Shown one piece after another: positions 1 to 11,700 of a stretch of DNA of 64,000 nucleotides (the first letter of the stretch is position 1; each line of letters opens with the position of its first letter). Source of the DNA: Eustoma russellianum (taxonomy: Eukaryota; Streptophyta; Magnoliopsida; Gentianales; Gentianaceae). Below the pieces are notes generated by a model that saw nothing but the letters and a program-made list of their open reading frames with translations, was not told where the DNA came from and did no database searches. The stretch is from NCBI GenBank assembly GCA_036186865.1, contig AP025067.1, positions 7,714,814 to 7,778,813 on the forward strand. The letters run 5' to 3'. The translations under genes were made by a program, and so were the position numbers.

Positions 1-1172
1 TTGCCTTAGAATAGATAAACCCATTTGAAGTCAGATGTCGCCCTCGGCCACTCACTATGAAGATTTTTACTCTCTGAGACCTCTGGGAAAAATTCGTAGG
101 TTTCACGCCTTTTCGAGGTGCCTCATACCCAAATCGGTCCTATTTTGAACCAAGACTTTGTGAGTAAACGAACTTGCGCAGGCTAAATCTCCACAAAGTA
201 CCCCTCAGGTTGCATTTCCTTGCTATTGGTCTTTGATCCGGCTCTTAGGTACCTGCCTGCCTTACTAGACAAGATCTATCAATTTACAAGCTCAGGCCAA
301 GGATGGCAGAGACCTACGGGTAGAGGTTTCAAAAAGGAATATCCAAGGTCTGTCCAAGGAAATTCTAGAGCACCAGTGTGTACACGTTGCAATATGATTG
401 GGCACACTGTAGATAGATGTTATAAAAAATATGGTTACCCCCGGCTATAAACCAAGAAGTCAAGCAAACTGTGTTGATGTTGATACAATAGGTGAGCAGG
501 AGTTTGTAGGATGTGAAGGTGTTGAATACGATGGAGGTCAGGCCATTGATAGTGGTAGTGCGCAAGGAGTTAACTCAGTCTCACAGGCTATTCCCATGTT
601 TACACATGAACAGTATATGCAATTGATGAGTTTGTTACAGGATCATAAGGAAAAGGTGAGGAGCAATCAAAAGGAAAAGGACACTGGTGGGGGGCAGCAT
701 GCAGTTATGTCTGCTCAGTACTCTGGCACTTCTGATAAAGGGAAAGGTAATGTATTGCATAAGCCCTTAAACATGTGGATCCTGGATTCTGGTGCCACTG
801 ACCATATCAGCTGTTCTCTTTCTATCTTTGATTCATATCATTCTGTTAGTTCCATGTCAGTAAAGTTGCTAAACAAACAGTCTGCCTTGGTCACACATGT
901 AGGATCAGATAAAGTCAGTCCTCTCCTCATACTGAAAAATGTGTTACATGTTCCATCTTTTTCTTTTAACTTGATGTCATTGAGTAAGTTGACTGAGTCT
1001 GGTGAAATTGATGTGTCATTCCATTCCAATACATGTGTTATTCAGGAGCATGTAACCAGGAAGACGATTGGTTCAGCTAGAGTCACTCGTGGTCTTTACC
1101 ATCTCCTTGGATCTCAAGTTCCAAATCCTCATGCCCTTGCTATTCAAACCTCTACGGCCTCTGTCACCTGCA
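1..1172 (+). mobile_element. Copia-1: truncated Ty1/copia gag-protease fragment
   Basis: The 5' coding part of a Ty1/copia retrotransposon, cut off where an inverted sirevirus-like element begins at about 1172. Bases 1-219 hold no recognisable gene. From about 240 the translation looks like a gag C-terminus, then a CCHC zinc knuckle, then an aspartic protease. No LTR, primer-binding site, integrase core or reverse transcriptase of this element lies in the window. The join at about 1172 is set by homology of the right side to the SIRE-B integrase in reverse orientation. Confidence 0.85.
240..1172 (+). pseudogene. Copia-1 gag zinc knuckle and protease, frameshifted and truncated
   Basis: Capsid/nucleocapsid tail and protease of a copia polyprotein. 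The zinc knuckle CTRCNMIGHTVDRC (C-X2-C-X4-H-X4-C, about 379-420) is intact and would bind RNA. A one-base shift in the C-run near 436-440 moves the reading frame just after it. In the second frame the protease core WILDSGATDHIS (near 776-811) keeps the catalytic DSG, followed by LHVPSFSFNLMSLSKL, typical of copia proteases. The start of the GAG-pre-integrase region (GLYHLLGSQ) follows. The apparent C-terminus after about 1172 is read-through into antisense integrase of the neighbouring element and is not part of this gene. The clade within copia is unresolved. Confidence 0.85.
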
Positions 1173-1908
1173 TAGTGTTCGCCCACCAAGACTTCTAGTA
1201 CGACTAGGACCAAACATATCAATATGTAATACTTCTAAAACTATATATGTGCTAATCTCATTCTTAGCTTAAGTGATTCACGTGTTTGTTTGCTTTTAAT
1301 ACAAGATTCACACAACTTAAAGTTGTCCAAATAGAGTTTAGGCAATCAACGTACTAGATTTTTACGTTGAAGTTTTTCAAGAGTTGAGATGCCAATGTGT
1401 CATAAACGTCTATGCCATAAGTTCACATTTGGTTTATTTGACATAAAAAATTTTACTTTAACATCTAACATGTCATCCATAGATAATGTAAATATATTTC
1501 CTTCTCTTTTTCCTTTTAATACAGTTTTCCCGTTTTTATCAACAATGTTGCAATATGGGTGAAAAGAACACATATCAAAGCCACTATCAAGAAATTGTGA
1601 AATGCTAAGTAAGTTGTAAGATAAGTTACTTACCAGGAAAGAGTGCTTGGGTTTCCGATTGTTCCCTTTCCAATGATCATTCCTTAATCGTTATCTCCAA
1701 AGGTTACCGATCCTCCTTTCGCAACCTTCTTCAATTTTGAGAACAAGCTCGGGTCACCCGTCATGTAACTCGAGCAACCACTGTCAAGGAACCACTTGAT
1801 TGATGTATCTTTAGGTTTATGTGATCCCTGCAATGTGTAACAACAGTTTAGGTACCCTTTATTTGGGTCCTTAAGGGTTAGTCGTTCAACCCTTTGAAAG
1901 TGTACCAT
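1173..1908 (-). pseudogene. SIRE-A protease and N-terminal integrase
   Basis: Minus-strand continuation of the polyprotein. The protease core WFLDSGCSSYMTGD (about 1790-1750) keeps the DSG catalytic triplet. The frame closes at 1684. Beyond it, interrupted by frameshifts, the translation matches the GAG-pre-integrase part of SIRE-B, then the HHCC zinc-binding region, and stops soon after the first integrase aspartate region (about 1200). The integrase core and everything downstream are absent. It cannot make a working enzyme. Confidence 0.85.
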
Positions 1909-1942
1909 TTGGTACCCAAACTTAGGTGACCTTTCTTGGTCT

Positions 1943-3416
1943 TTACATAAGGTGAGAGGAAAGATGAAGAAGCAATATAATATGTGTTATGATCATTCCT
2001 ATATGCCCTATTTGATATGCATTTCTATTAGTATGCATGGTATGTGATCTAGATGCATTGGTATGGTATGAATGTCGCATATGCATCAAAGGTTTTCTTT
2101 CATATCGATATAATACATGATTATACTTTGTATGTGATGAAAAAGAAAGAGTGCGATGAAATATAACAGGTGGCATACTAGTTGTCTTCTTAGACTGTAC
2201 AACCGTCTTAAATGCATGTGGTTGTTTAGATGAAGATAGAATAAAGTTTGCAGACTTGTTTTGTACCTTATTATGTTCAACATACCCTAATCCGGTTTTA
2301 TCATTTTCGTACTTTTGATAAGAAATAAGACGATCTAACATGCAAGTACCTGTATCGAATTGTTTTACTGTCTTTTCTGAGTTTTCGTTTCTTGATTTCA
2401 AGTTTGAAATCTCGGATTTCATCTCATTATTCTCGGATGTTAAGGACAAAATTTTAGATTTTAAAGAATTGATCATGAAAGACGACTCCTCTTTTGAATC
2501 ATTTAATTGATATACAAGATTTGTGTTAGAAGATTCTAACAATTTCTTGTCTTCAATTAAACGTTTCTTTTCTTTTGCAAGAGTCTTAGTGAATTTGTGC
2601 AACTGAAGATATTGACTAAATAAATCATCATAAGAGGATTTAGAATCAGAATCGGAGTCAGAATGTACCTCATTAGATGCCTTGGATGCAAAGCAAACTT
2701 GAGCTGTTTCTTCTTCGGTTTCTTCATTCTCATAATTGGATGCATCACTCCATGTGGAGGCTTTGAGGGCTCTTCTTGTATTCCTTTGCTTAGGTTCTGA
2801 GACGGATCTAGTGTTTGTCCAATCCTTTTCATGGTTTTTGTTCATTGGTTTGTCCTTGTTCGGGCAGTCATATGATATATGTTCATGTCTTCCATAGTCA
2901 TAGCATTTTATATCTTTATCGTTATTCTTATTTTTATTTTTCTTAGTTGAAGTAGCCTTAGATTTGTTTTTAAATGACTTTCTTATAAATTTTCTTAAAC
3001 CTTTAGCCAATAGAATTAGATCTTCATTATCCGAGTCTGTGTCACTATCGTCTATGTGATCAGAAGAAGTAGAGACGTATTCATTTGATTAAAATGCTAT
3101 AGTCTTACCTTGTTTCGACGTTGATTCCGGTTTCCTTAGAGTGAGTTTGTTTTCGTATACCTCTAGTGATCCGATTAATTCCTCCATCTTTATTGACTTG
3201 GTTTCCTTACTTTCTTCAATTGAGGTGACTTTAGGATCCCATTCGGATGGGAGGCTTCTTAATACCTTTTGCATATTTTCCTGTGAAGAAAATATCTTGC
3301 CAAGAGACTCAAGAGAATTGTAGATGTTAGTCAATCTTAAATCCATATTGGCAATAGATTCATTTGGTAATAATTTGAAGGATTCAAGAGTAGACATAAG
3401 CATATTTATCTTGGAC
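1943..3416 (-). pseudogene. SIRE-A gag, C-terminal two thirds
   Basis: Capsid gene downstream of the solo-LTR insertion. From right to left it encodes a gag core segment (INMLMSTLESFKLLPNES, near 3410-3360; LPSEWDPKVTSIEE near 3230), then a basic linker and a zinc knuckle reading CYDYGRHEHISYDC. The second cysteine of the CCHC motif is replaced by tyrosine, so zinc binding is probably lost. A long coiled coil follows (about 2640-2340), ending in TGLGY, a pattern seen in sirevirus gag. A stop or frameshift separates 3089 from 3010. Length and order match the SIRE-B gag at 26285-27873. Confidence 0.85.
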
Positions 3417-3421
3417 TCTTT

Positions 3422-5905
3422 TGTTGAGAAAAACGAGTTTGAGTGATTCACAAAATACATGATTTAAATAACACGTGTTTAAGAAATGCATGAAAAAATT
3501 TATTACTTGACACGTTTTTGTGATAAACTTGCCTTATATACTTTATATATAATGTTGTCGTGCTAACAAGCCATGAAGCGTTAAAGCTTAAATCAAATGG
3601 CAAATATTTGTGTTTGAACTATTTTCAGGTGCCACTATTAATGAACTAAATATATACATATATTATATATATTCAGATTTTTTATAAAAAGGCACAATAC
3701 ACATATATTCTGACGTACTACCAACACGTTACATATATTACAAATGTACGTCAACGTCATACCACCATACTTACCTCATATTTATGAGTACATTCATGTC
3801 TTATATCATATGATATAAGTCATGGTGATGACAAAATTGTAACGACATGTTACAAGGTTATAAACCAAAAATTGCCGTACAGGTGACTACCAAACTTTGT
3901 CGACGTGTCACGTACATGCCATATATAGATGGAAAGCCCATATACTTTAAAAAGAGCCAAAAATTTTGTGGCTTATATGATATATTCAGCCATGAAATCA
4001 TTCCATGTTGGCACACACAAATCACCCCCAATTAAGGCCAAATTGTGGAGATTTCAAATTCATTTTTTTTGTCACATGGGGTGCCTATATCTCAGCCTTA
4101 TGAGATGAATATTTAATTTATTTTATGTATATTATGTGTAACATAATATATATATATATAACATGTGCAAAATGTTTGAATTTAATCGGAGAAAAATCGT
4201 ATAATCGACAAAAGTTGAAAATTCAGTTTTCTACGAACACAACACATGGAACGTTTTTGGTATGATATGTAACATGTATCTAGACACTTTTTACATATTC
4301 AAGACATGTTAAAGTGTACTAGAATATTCAAATTAGGGCTGATTGGAATATACCATATATGTGTAATTATTGTGCAATATTTAACAAAGTTTACAAAAGT
4401 AAAATTCAGCACATGTTCCAGATGTATTACACGCCATTCTCAGCCTTGGTGGAGCTTATGTGGAGCTTAGTTGGCATCTCAATTGATGGAGAATATTCCA
4501 CACAAGTTTAGTGACATAAAGGAGGAAGCTACACAAGGTAACAATTCAAACTTTTGGCAAATGTAACACATGCTGAAAAATTCTGCATGTGAGACAAAGG
4601 GTGGCCGAATTCTTGGTCTTAATGTTGACAAATTTTCTTCCCAAATTGAAGGGATTAATTTTTAATTATTTGGCAACATTTTAAAATTTATTTGGCACAT
4701 GTTTTTACATTTTAATCTCAGATTTTACAGCTACTAAATGGTGACAAGATTCATCCTATCATAGAGTGCCAAGTAAGCAAAGCCAAGACATTCATCCAAT
4801 CATGTTGTGCCAAGTAAGCAAGATGGTGTCATCTCTATACAATGTAATCTTGCAAGGGTATTAAAGAGAACTCTCAAGGTGATGGAAGACCCTAGGGGGC
4901 GGCCAAGATTAAATAAAAGAAGAGAAGAGAGGAAACCAAGTCAAGACAACTCTTATATTCTATCAAGTGCAAAAGACGTCTCTACTCTCTTCTTCTATAT
5001 TTCTTTCTTCTTCTTCTTCTCTCAAGCCTATTGTTCTTATATGCCACATGTTGAATAGGCTTTGATTATACCACCATACACGCCTCATTTGTTGTAAAAG
5101 GTTGATCAAAGTGTGATCAAACCTTCATCTGTTCGGTGGTAATGTTCGTGATCGTGTGATTGTTTGTATCATTTGTGAAAGGATGGATTTGGTGTGTAAC
5201 TTCAGCAACCATTATGGTAAGGTGTTATTTTGTGTTTAGTGATAACTGAGGAAGGTGTCCTCGAAGACTGGAGTAGGTTGATTTAACCGAACCAGTATAA
5301 AATCCTTTGTGTCTTTACTTTCAGCACTTTACTTTCAGTTTTCTGTTTCTGCGTTGATTTCGTTGCAATCGTAAAAATAGTAAACGACTTTCAAAAATCA
5401 CAACTTTGCAGAAACATAGCCACACCTCTTAAGTTTCATTTGGTGCAAGTTTCAACCCATTTGGACAAGTACAAGTCAATCAAACGTTAATAGTTCTGAT
5501 ACTAGTGCAATCTGATTTTCAGACTTGCAAAGGTTGAGAATGACATACTTTCCAAAGGCATTTTTCAAAACTGTTTCAACCCAGTACAATAGACATCTTA
5601 AGGGGTTTGTCATTAAATTTTCAGACCATTTGGGGTTACGAATTAATCGGAATAAAATTTTCAAATCTGAGTACTGTTTCTGGCAGATTTGCGTAATCTG
5701 ACCACAAACGGTTTTTAGAGGGTTAGGAGTTGAATTTTAATCTGAAATTTTTACTGAGAGTCGAATCTCTCCAAATTTCAGATCAGGATCTAAAAACAGA
5801 AACTGTTTTCAGAAGTTAGGTTTTTGGGTCAAAATATTTTAAAAACCAAATTTTCCATACCTACTATTCAACCCTCCCTTCTAGTGGTGCCTTACAGGTC
5901 CTACA
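3422..5905 (+). mobile_element. Solo LTR of the SIRE family inserted in SIRE-A gag
   Basis: A 2,484-bp LTR starting TGTTGAGAAAAACG and ending GGTCCTACA. It is flanked by the identical 5-bp duplication TCTTT at 3417-3421 and 5906-5910. It is homologous in plus orientation to the SIRE-B 5' LTR (23230-25889, 2,660 bp) from the first bases to the last. No internal region is present, so this is a solo LTR, normally left by recombination between the two LTRs of a full element. Short ORFs inside (for example 3847-4035 and 4807-5058) are not credible genes. Confidence 0.95.
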
Positions 5906-5910
5906 TCTTT

Positions 5911-6293
5911 AACTTGACTAGTACCTTCATGTTTCATTTCAAGACATCTCCATATTTCTTGGGCACTAGAACAATTTGATACATAACTTGATTCACGTTT
6001 ATTTAAAACGTTTAGCAGAAGTTGCATGGCCTTAGCATTCATACTTAATTTCCTTTTGTCATCACTGGTATATTCTTGCTTCGATTTTATGACTTCAAAA
6101 GTAATGCCATCAACTGTGGATATCTTAGATGAGACAAATGGATCGTCTTCTATAATGGACCATAAGTCTATATCACTAGACATAAGAAAAAGTTTCATAC
6201 GAAGTTTTCATTAAATAAATTACTCACCTTGAAGAGGGGAGGCTTTTGGCTTAACATACCTTCTTGCTGGGTCTTATGACTAGTGGATGCCAT
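5911..6293 (-). pseudogene. SIRE-A gag, N-terminal part
   Basis: The other half of the gag split by the solo LTR. The initiator ATG is at 6293-6291 (MASTSHKTQQEG), 42 bases after the primer-binding site. A frameshift lies near 6220. The translation then reads MKLFLMSSDIDLWSIIEDD and EIWRCLEMKHEGTSQV, a UBN2/Retrotran_gag_2-like capsid domain. The homologous plus-strand copy is at 25946-26330. The reading frame runs straight into the solo LTR at 5905. Confidence 0.85.
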
Positions 6294-6334
6294 CTCACAA
6301 AGATTTTTGTATCTTCTTGTAGTGAGTGTACCAA

Positions 6335-6346
6335 GCTCTGATACCA
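6335..6346 (-). other. SIRE-A primer-binding site
   Basis: On the minus strand this reads TGGTATCAGAGC, the complement of the 3' end of plant initiator tRNA-Met. It lies a few bases inside the LTR edge at about 6350, where minus-strand DNA synthesis would be primed. It confirms the minus orientation of SIRE-A. Confidence 0.9.
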
Positions 6347-6349
6347 CTT

Positions 6350-8575
6350 TTAGGACCTGTATAGTACCACTAGAAGGGGAGGAGGTTGAATACTGAGTGC
6401 AGAAAATTGGTTTTTAAATTTTTTTTACCAATTACTCACTTCTGAAAACATATTCTGTTTTCAGATCCTGTTTTTATTATCTGAATGATCAGGTTATAGA
6501 CCTCCAAAAATTACAACATTTAGTGATAATGTGCTCTCAGATGTTATGCATGTGTCATAAAAATTTCAGATTAAAATTCAAAGTATAAGACCTTCAAAAA
6601 CCGTTTTTACTTAGGCTCTGTCAATCAGCCAAAAACTGTTCCTTAAAATAGAAATTTTATTCCTATTTAATGACAACTCTAAATGTCTTGAAAATTTTAT
6701 GGAATGACCCTTAGGATGTATGCTTTAAAGGTTAGAAACAGTTTTTCAAAATTCCTTTGGTAAGTATATCAACCACGTTGATGTTCTCAACCTTTGTAGG
6801 TCTGAAAATAAGATTACACTGGTCTCAAAACTATGAACGTTAGGATGACTTATACTTATCCAAATTCAATGAAGCTTATCCCAAATAAAACCTAAGACCT
6901 TTGTATTTGTTTATGCAAAGTTTGATGATTTTTGAAAAACGTTTGCTATTTTTACTATGGCTATAAAAACGATGCAGAAAACAGGAACTGAAAGTAAAAG
7001 TCCTAAAAAGTAAGAACACCGAGATTTTTATACTGGTTCGGTCGAATCGACCTACTCCAGTCTTTGAGGACACCTTCTTCGGTATTCATTAAACACAAAA
7101 ATACCTTAAAACAAGGGTGGCTGTAGTTATGCATCAACTCCTTCAATATCCACCCTTCTTACAATAAACAAACAAAAACAACCAACATAAATATCACCAC
7201 CGCACTAATGAAGGTATGATCACACCTTGATCAACCTTGTACAAGAATGGGATGTACATGGGTGGTAAAATCAAAGTCTATACAGAATATATAATGTAAT
7301 AATGATAGGCTTGAGGCTCTGAGCAAGAGAAGAGAATAGGAGAAGAAGAGAAGTCTTGCTTTGCACTGGCTTGAATGTGAAATGAGACTTGCATTATCTT
7401 GAACATCTTGCCCATTTTTATAGGTGGTGTGGCCACCCCTAGGGCTGAATTCTTCCTTGAAAATTGTCTTGAATACCCTGTAAAGATGCCTTGTATAACT
7501 TTGTGACACACTCTTTCTTACTTGGCGAAATCTGATTGGACAAACGATGTGTCTTCACCTAGTTGTCACTGCATGACAGGGCTTTCATTTTCCACCCTGT
7601 CTCTAATAATATGACCTGAAAATTCATCATAAAAATCTAAAACACATGTCAAAAATCAAGTGTGTTAATTTCAAATCAATCAAGATGTGATTGACCCATC
7701 ATTTTTGGAAGAAATTTGAAGATAAATCATGCTGAAAATCATCCACACCAAGCATGTGCTGAAAATTTCAGCATGTGTTTTAATTTGAACTCTTTTCATG
7801 TGTGTCTAGGTCTTCTTCAATGTCACCATCCATTTGTGGCTCATCCCCCACCAATCAATGTGCCAAACAAGTTCCACCTAAGCTCCCAATATGATGTAAA
7901 TGACGTGTATATACTCAGCACCTGCTGAAATTGTTTTTGAAATTTTGTTAAATAATGGTACAATATCTTCACACATATGGTAAATTTCAATCAACCCTTA
8001 GATTGTTTTTCAAGAATACTCCAATGTGTCTTACATGTGTAAAAAGTGTCTATATACATGTTACACACAATGTAAAATGTCCCATGTAAGATAAGTGTAG
8101 AAAATCGAATTTTTGACTTCCGTCGATTATGCGATTTTTCTCCAATTGGTCTCAAACATCTTAGACATGTAAAATATGTTATGTCACACATAATATACAT
8201 AATATAAAGTATAATTTCAGCTCCAAAAGCTGAAATAAAAATCGTCCATGTGTTGGACAAATTTTGAATTTGAACTTCCAACAAATCAAGGCAAATTGTG
8301 GGTAATTGATATGTGTAAACATGGTATGATTTTTGGGCTGATATAGACATGTGGTACATGAAATTTTTGAGCTTTTAGATTGTACATAGGCTGGCATCTT
8401 TGTATGGTAAGTATGTGACATGTCAGTGACGGTTCGGTAGTCATCCGATGTGGCAATTTTCGGTTTATGGGCTCTTGACATGTTGGCATTATTTTGGTAA
8501 CTTGATGACATGTAATGTATGATATGGAACCTCTATATACTCACAAATATGATGTGTATGGTAGCGTTATATAAA
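6350..8575 (-). repeat. SIRE-A 5' LTR, truncated at its outer end
   Basis: About 2.2 kb homologous in reverse to the SIRE-B 5' LTR. The inner end near 6350 matches the LTR terminus next to the primer-binding site. Homology runs out near 8575, about 400-450 bp short of the expected TG start, so the LTR is truncated. It holds no supported gene; ORFs of 60-120 codons here are random. Confidence 0.85.
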
Positions 8576-8701
8576 AGTGTGCCATGTTCATTCCGTCAAT
8601 ATGAAATAAAGTAGTCCATGATAGGCAGCATCTAGCCAACCGTCCAGAGTTGATTAGTAGTATCAATAGAGTCCAATAGCCAGCAGAATAATACTCCATA
8701 G
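8576..8701. other. Unassigned junction segment
   Basis: About 126 bp between the truncated SIRE-A LTR and the truncated Copia-2 LTR. No clear similarity by eye to either LTR or to other parts of the window. No ORF of interest. Confidence 0.5.
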
Positions 8702-9891
8702 CAGAAAACTTTCTGTCCAACATCGATCTCTCAACCTGAGGACATCGATCATCAATGTCACTTCAGTCTCTCCCCAGAGAGACTTCGATCGATCGATGTC
8801 AGGCATAAAATTTTCTGTCCAACATCGATCTCTTAGTCCAGGGGACATCGATCGATCAAAGTGACATCAGTCTCTCTAGGGGGACTTCGATCGATTGATG
8901 TCCAGCAGTTTCAAAAACTGCAAAGTTTTTGGGGGACATCGATCAATCGAAAGGCACTTCGATCGATCGATGTCCCCCAGAATTCAAATTTTTATGAACG
9001 TTGGAACAAAATCCAAGGGAGATTCATGGTATTTTCTCTGTCCAATCTTGCTCAAATTTCTTGTAGACTTTACTACATCATAATACATGCTTCCTTGACT
9101 ATTGTATCCATGTCTAAGCAATTATAGGTTGGCTATTGAGGATCAAATCACTCCATAGGGTGGCTAAAGACTATTTGGACATTATCTAGACATTTGGTGT
9201 AGTTGAAGACATTGTGGAGGCTTCAAAAACATGGTGAACTTCATCTATAAATGGAAGAAGCTTGGATAAGGCAAATACACACTTTCACTATCATCAAGCT
9301 TCATTATTCATTGTAGCATACTTCTATGATATTTGTAAAAGTGCTTAAAGCTTGTTTAGCCTTTCTTTGTTCTTCATTGTTGTATATTGAGAGATAGAGA
9401 GTCTAACACAAGAGGAACTATAAATATTTGATCTCTTTCTTGTGTTTATACTAGTGAGAAAGTGTGAACCTCACTATTTCCTTCAACCTACTGTGAGAAA
9501 GTTCTTGAGGGAACTTTGTTGAAGTTGTGAGGTAGCAAGAAGTTGTTCTTCCTAGAGCTGTAGTTGCTGTAGTTGCACAAGTGCTTTTTGTGCAAGAAGT
9601 TGTTGTGGTTTCTTACACTAAGGTGTTGGTGTAAGTTTTGCTGTGGTTGTTCTTATTAGCTTTAATAAGAAGAGTAGTTGTTGAAAATCCACTTTGGCAA
9701 CAAAGTGGTAGTGGAGTAGAATAATTTACGATTTGAACCACTATATATCCAGTGTACTCATTCATTGTTTCTCACCTCCCATTCTTGCTTTGATTTTGAA
9801 TTCCATTTGAGTTGAGCCAAACAAAAAAATTCTGCAAAATTGCCAAACACTCTATTCACCCCCCTTTCTAGAGTGTGTTTCGGACCTAACA
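8702..9891 (+). repeat. Copia-2 5' LTR (5'-truncated)
   Basis: About 1.19 kb matching the complete 3' LTR (17221-18616) from GCAGAAAACTTTCTGTCC to the terminal CCTAACA. The first ~200 bp, including the TG terminus, are missing. Contains a cluster of CGATCGATCGATG palindromes at 8730-8975 and an LTR promoter candidate at 9245. Confidence 0.9.
9245..9252 (+). promoter_or_regulatory. Candidate LTR TATA box
   Basis: The sequence CTATAAATGG lies in the LTR about 640 bp before its end. The 3' LTR has the matching CTATAAATTG near 17970. This position would put transcription start near 9280 and give a U3/R boundary. Inferred from the motif and its conservation in both LTRs only. Confidence 0.45.
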
Positions 9892-9893
9892 AT

Positions 9894-9905
9894 TGGTATC
9901 AGAGC
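9894..9905 (+). other. Copia-2 primer-binding site
   Basis: TGGTATCAGAGC two bases after the LTR end, complementary to initiator tRNA-Met. Fixes the inner edge of the 5' LTR. Confidence 0.95.
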
Positions 9906-9954
9906 CTAACCTTGATTCCTTGGCCAATCTTTGCAAGTAGCAAGGTTAAAGATC

Positions 9955-11700
9955 ATGTCAATGACAACCTCTGCATCCTACAACTCAACTTTCAAGCTAA
10001 CTGCACTATTCTCAGGATCAAGCACTAAAGCACCTACGTTTGATGCCCAAAATTATTCTTTGTGGAAATTTCGAATGATCAATCATTTGAAAAGCTGTGG
10101 ATTTGATATTTGGAGAGCCGTTGTCAAAGGAATTGAAGTTCCTATGATTACCAACTCAAAAGGAGAATCATTGTTCAAAGATGAGGATGACTACACCGAT
10201 GAAGAGAAGATAAACTTTGTCATCAATGGCAAAGCATTCGATATTCTCTCAAGTCCTCTTACCACCACTGAGCTCATAAGACTTCAAGGTCTTGAAACAG
10301 CTCATGAGGCATGGAAAAGGCTTGAAATGATACACGAAGGAACTGAGCAAGTAAGAATGGTTAAAAGACTTATGCTCATGAAGGAATATGAAATGTTCGG
10401 AATGAAGAGCGGTGAGAAGATTGAGGAGACAATCGACCGATTCACACAAATAGTGAATAAACTCTCCATGGTGGACAAGAAAATCTCAAATGAAGATCTT
10501 GTCTCAAAACTCCTCAACTCTTTGCCAAGAGAATGGACACCTAAAGTCACTGCCATCACCAAATCAAAGAATCTCAAGACTCTTACCCTTGATGAGCTAT
10601 CCGGTAATCTTCTTACTCATGAAATTCTTATTGATGAACAAAATAGGATGAATCCTATCAAGCCCACACAAACATCACACAAAGGATTGGTGGTAGAGTC
10701 TGATGAATTGGATGAGGAAGTTGCTCTTCTAGTAAGAAAATTTAAAAGAATGGCAACTAGAAATAAAGCTCAAGCAAGAAAGTTTTTCAAGAGACCACCC
10801 AAAGAAAAAGAAGCAAGTGAAAATTGCTATAGATGTGGTTGACTCGGTTACTTTATTGTCGATCTCTGCGTCAAGGAGCCGCAAAAACAAGAAAAGAAGG
10901 TCTTTCCTCAAAAGAAGAAAGCTCTTAATGCGGAGGTAACCACTGGGATGATCTCCTTTCCAAATCGGAAGGAGAAGAAAGTGAATATCAAGAGGTTGGA
11001 CTTGTTGCAATAGTTGAAAATCCAAAGGCTCAACATACTTGTTTCATGGCAATTGAAGATGATCTTGAGGTAAATTATAATCATTCTAATTTACAAGATG
11101 AAATAGGGATTTGCAAGATGATTTTGAAAAACTAAATTTAAAGTATAAACATTTGAAGAAAGAGTTCAAGAAGTGCATTTTAGAAAATAAGAGCTTGCAT
11201 GATAAGAACATTTTAATGTTTCAAGATCATGACATCATACTCACTATGCATAAAGTTGTTGCTCTTGAAAATCTAGAAGTTAGGAAAGAGTTTGAGAAAC
11301 TAAGGTTAGATTTACAAAGACTAACAAATGGTAAAAATAATCTAGACAAACTACTTGGAAACCAAAGAATTGGAAATGATAAATCCAGTTTAGGATTTAA
11401 TTCTTCACATTCTTCCATTAAGCCTAAGTCATTAAAGAAAAAGGCAAACAAGAGAGAAACACAGCATGACTCATCATCTTCCAAACCAAGGCATGTACCC
11501 ACTTGTTTTCATTGTAACAAAGTAGGACATGTAAAGAATGCATGTAGAGCTAGATTTGGAAGTATGTATGTTTGGAAGCCTAAGGGTCGACAAACTAACC
11601 CTAAAGGACTCAACCATCAAAGGGTACCAATGCATAAATCTCTTGTTTTTGTAGGATCTCAAGATAAATGGAGTAGCCAAAGAAGAAGGAACCAAATGGC
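9955..11700 (+). pseudogene. Copia-2 gag (capsid/nucleocapsid), decayed
   Basis: ATG at 9955 (MSMTTSASYNS), 50 bases after the primer-binding site, chosen as the first ATG whose product aligns with the capsid family. The UBN2/Retrotran_gag_2-like domain spans roughly 10030-10630 (AQNYSLWKFRMINHL, AHEAWKRLEMIHEGTEQV, LLNSLPREWTPKV). A first zinc knuckle at 10825-10870 is damaged: CYRCG is followed by a stop (TGA at 10843), and tyrosine stands where histidine is expected. A frameshifted stretch leads to 11111-11797, a lysine/leucine-rich coiled coil with SSLGF, then an intact second knuckle CFHCNKVGHVKNAC (11501-11542). Two knuckles plus a coiled coil are sirevirus-like. Confidence 0.9.

Larger units (their letters stand above)
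1173..8575 (-). mobile_element. SIRE-A: inverted, truncated sirevirus-like Ty1/copia element
   Basis: Reading right to left: truncated long 5' LTR (8575-6350), primer-binding site, gag start, gag interrupted by a solo LTR, gag coiled coil, protease, and the start of integrase. It is cut at about 1173. It is homologous along its length to the plus-strand SIRE-B element (23230 onward). Matching pieces include the protease, the HRRLxHIG pre-integrase motif and the integrase start. The 3' half of pol and the 3' LTR are missing. Both ends look like rearrangement or deletion points rather than natural termini. Confidence 0.9.

Noticed and set aside
3847..5058. Short ORFs inside the solo LTR and other SIRE LTRs (for example 3847-4035, 4807-5058, 7991-8359, 23768-23959)
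   Set aside because: They lie in LTRs, are not conserved in frame among the LTR copies, and show no protein motif.
9894..9905. TGGTATCAGAGC sites (here and in the other elements) as pieces of tRNA genes
   Set aside because: They are 12-base primer-binding sites beside LTRs; no cloverleaf sequence surrounds them.
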